Source of the DNA: CAZYPH01 sp964649095
GTDB lineage: Bacteria > Bdellovibrionota > UBA1018 > UBA923
Direction: 5' to 3'
Assembly: GCA_964649095.1 (NCBI GenBank)
Contig: CAZYPH010000010.1
Coordinates: forward strand, 1-35,204
DNA: 35,204 nt
The notes below the pieces were generated by a model, which had not been told where the DNA came from, searched no databases, and was given only the letters and a program-made list of their open reading frames with translations. A program made the position numbers and the translations under genes. Numbering within the stretch: position 1 is the stretch's first letter; each line of letters opens with the position of its first letter. This document shows positions 33,531-35,204 of the stretch, piece after piece.

Positions 33531-34295
33531 ATGACAGTATCCAATATTGAACCAGTTAGTGAAGTCCCTACGGAACAAAACACTGAAATAACCAACGAAA
33601 ATGACACCCCAGTAACTGATGTGGCGTCAGAAGCTGCCGACGCTAGCACTCCAGCACAACCGTCCGTACCAAAACTAAAAGAACGCACCGTTCTAAAAGG
33701 AACTCTACGTACGTTCACGGAATACGATGGCTTTCGTTTACGCAATGCCCTCAACGCTGTTGCGGGTTTAGAAAAGGAAGGCAAGTCGGCTGAAGAGATT
33801 GAAGCCGCACTAAAAGAGCAGTTTAAACTGGAAGACGAAAAACTAAAGCTGTTTCAAGCAGCGATGACCGTTGCCAAACAAAAGTTAGAGCACTTGAAAC
33901 GCGTCATCGTGTACCACCGCCCGGACAACGCCATCGATGGTGCCCCACCAGTGGGTTACGAAGAGGCCGAAGCCAAATATCTGAAGTCGGAGTTTTTCTA
34001 CATCCCGCAACCAAAACGCGCACCACGCGGTGACCGCCGAGATGGTAAAGGCGGCGGCCGTCGTGGGGGCGGCAATCCACGTGGCCGCGATGGTCGTGAT
34101 GGTGGCGGGCGTAGTGACCGGCCTCGCACAGCAGATCAAGCTCCTTTAAATGCTGGTGCTACCGAAGGTGCTGCTAATGACACTTCTGGTCGTCCACCAC
34201 GACGCCCACGCTTTAAAAAACCGGCTCGTGAGATTCCACCGCCACCTGCCGTGAAACCACCGCCGATTGTATTGCCCGTAAAATCTACAAATTAA
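33531..34295 (+). CDS. Basic RGG-like-tailed protein, possible RNA-binding protein
   Basis: A 254-residue soluble protein of no recognised family. Residues 1-48 are an acidic, Thr/Ser-rich disordered segment. Residues 49-160 form a helical, charged domain (KERTVLKGTLRTFTEYDGFRL...LKRVIVYHRPDNAI). Residues 163-200 are Gly/Arg-rich with RRDGKGGGRRGGGNPRGRDGRDGGGR, like RGG boxes of RNA helicases and chaperones. The tail is Pro-rich. It ends at a strong terminator and is monocistronic and divergent from the ABC genes. RNA binding is inferred from the tail only. Confidence 0.72.
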   Translation: MTVSNIEPVSEVPTEQNTEITNENDTPVTDVASEAADASTPAQPSVPKLKERTVLKGTLRTFTEYDGFRLRNALNAVAGLEKEGKSAEEIEAALKEQFKLEDEKLKLFQAAMTVAKQKLEHLKRVIVYHRPDNAIDGAPPVGYEEAEAKYLKSEFFYIPQPKRAPRGDRRDGKGGGRRGGGNPRGRDGRDGGGRSDRPRTADQAPLNAGATEGAANDTSGRPPRRPRFKKPAREIPPPPAVKPPPIVLPVKSTN

Positions 34296-34320
34296 AGTAA
34301 GCACAAACGCTTCACGAAAA

Positions 34321-34360
34321 AAGGCCGAGAGTTTGCAAATAAACTCTCGGCCTTTTTTTT
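34321..34360 (+). terminator. Bidirectional intrinsic terminator
   Basis: A perfect 12-bp GC-rich inverted repeat (34323-34334 with 34341-34352, 6-nt loop), preceded by A-run and followed by eight T. It ends the RGG-like gene on plus and lies just past the stop of the minus-strand gene, so it can serve both. Confidence 0.92.
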
Positions 34361-34377
34361 ATGCATCCATTCGATCT

Positions 34378-35204
34378 TTAGGGCCGACTAGCGGCACTAG
34401 TGCGGCCATTGATTGGTAGAATTTGCACATGCCCGGTTTGCACACGAGCTGCCGGGATGCGCACTTCGGCCGAGTCCGGTGACAACTGACGCGAATCCAC
34501 GACGCTATTATTGGCGGCAATTCGCGTTAATTCAGTTGGCCCCTCAAACACCACATGCACATACACTTCACCATCTGCAGCCCGATCTACCGTAACCCGC
34601 GATGGGTAGCCGTCGTACTGAAACCATTGTCCACCCTGAGCGGCACGAAACAACAAACGAATAGGCGCCCCTTGGCTAATAGCACGCGATACTAGGCCAA
34701 CTTTAACATCCACCGCCACGCCGTAACTGGCGACATTCGACGCCGCTGGCGCTCCACCGACACGCGACGTCCCTAGACCTAATTCTTGTAGGCGTTGGGC
34801 ACGCTGGTGGCGCCAACTACCGTCTTCCACTCTTAACGGCACCAATTGAGTTAATTGAGGCGCTTGAAAATCACGAAACTCGACTGGACCGAATACAAAC
34901 TCGCCACGCGGGTCGATACCAGTAATGCGTCTAAAGTGCACACGATACAAAACGGAGGCCCCCTGGACCGACGGCAACTCCACAAAACCCGTCATAAGCC
35001 CTTCGATTGGGTTCTTTGGTTGGCTACCTGGTTGACCATCGGCCACACCCCAAAATACAAGCTGGCTCATTCGGGCTCGCACCGCTGCAACCGCCTCTCG
35101 CGCACCTAGACCATTCGGTCGAAATCCATTGGCAGTGCCGGACGTCGAGCCGTTAGGTACCAATAGAAGACGATCGGGATTTAAACGCGCTACCGAAAGT
35201 GCCA
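34378..35204 (-). CDS. Hypothetical protein, 5' end beyond the window
   Basis: The frame is open to the right edge (reading ALSVARLNPDRLL before the first TTG), so only the C-terminal ~275 residues are seen. No catalytic motif is recognised. It is rich in beta-type segments (VLYRVHFRRITGID, VAVDVKVGLVSRAI, VYVHVVFEGPTELTRIAAN), suggesting a secreted or periplasmic beta-sandwich protein. It ends at a shared terminator with the convergent RGG-like gene. What precedes it, including any signal peptide, cannot be seen. Confidence 0.6.
   Translation of the reverse strand, partial: ALSVARLNPDRLLLVPNGSTSGTANGFRPNGLGAREAVAAVRARMSQLVFWGVADGQPGSQPKNPIEGLMTGFVELPSVQGASVLYRVHFRRITGIDPRGEFVFGPVEFRDFQAPQLTQLVPLRVEDGSWRHQRAQRLQELGLGTSRVGGAPAASNVASYGVAVDVKVGLVSRAISQGAPIRLLFRAAQGGQWFQYDGYPSRVTVDRAADGEVYVHVVFEGPTELTRIAANNSVVDSRQLSPDSAEVRIPAARVQTGHVQILPINGRTSAASRP

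Overview
The window looks like a chromosomal piece of a Gram-negative, LPS-bearing bacterium of moderate GC content. Evidence is LptD, TolC plus an RND pump, a Lol-type M23 lipoprotein, PorT-like barrels and the surE/nlpD and rplS/rnhB/yraN gene neighbourhoods. I would guess a Bdellovibrionota/Oligoflexia or deltaproteobacterial-type lineage, but no single marker here proves it. The 100-N gap with exactly 55-nt duplicated flanks shows that this is a short-read draft or metagenome assembly.

Layout. 1-6703, all minus strand: a truncated barrel protein, an HD-GYP protein split only by the assembly gap, an RND pump and its TolC-type channel, with no adaptor gene. 6865-10063: a PuuD-like membrane protein, a PhoU-like/PiT phosphate uptake pair on plus, and lipB converging on it. 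10064-10942 has no protein gene but holds a strong candidate sigma-54-driven structured small RNA and tRNA-Ala(GGC). 10943-19234 is a minus-strand housekeeping run: NlpD-like M23 lipoprotein and surE, a SIS protein, lptD and accD, a GAF-HD-GYP gene behind a triplicated terminator-like leader, and rsmI. 19263-22069: a STAS protein (plus), then rplS-rnhB-yraN-small membrane protein (minus).

22196-25507 (plus) is the most unusual protein locus: a protein with the catalytic motifs of NIS (IucA/IucC-type) siderophore synthetases behind an apparent Sec signal peptide, followed closely by a DUF2079-type multi-membrane protein. Aminopeptidase P follows. 26966-28820 is a small accessory stretch between tRNA-Pro(GGG) and tRNA-Leu(UAA), with a secreted HExxH protein, a Fic-type remnant and degenerate tandem copies of the tRNA-Leu 5' end. 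The last part has DoxX, a barrel protein, folB, an ABC ATPase with an unusual membrane partner, an RGG-like basic-tailed protein, and a gene that runs off the right edge.

Functional themes are envelope biogenesis (LptD, AccD, NlpD-like, TolC/RND), cyclic-di-GMP turnover (two HD-GYP proteins), phosphate uptake, and translation or RNA maintenance. ATA-rich TATATATA tracts recur inside many unrelated genes. All family assignments are from reading motifs by eye; no database search was run.
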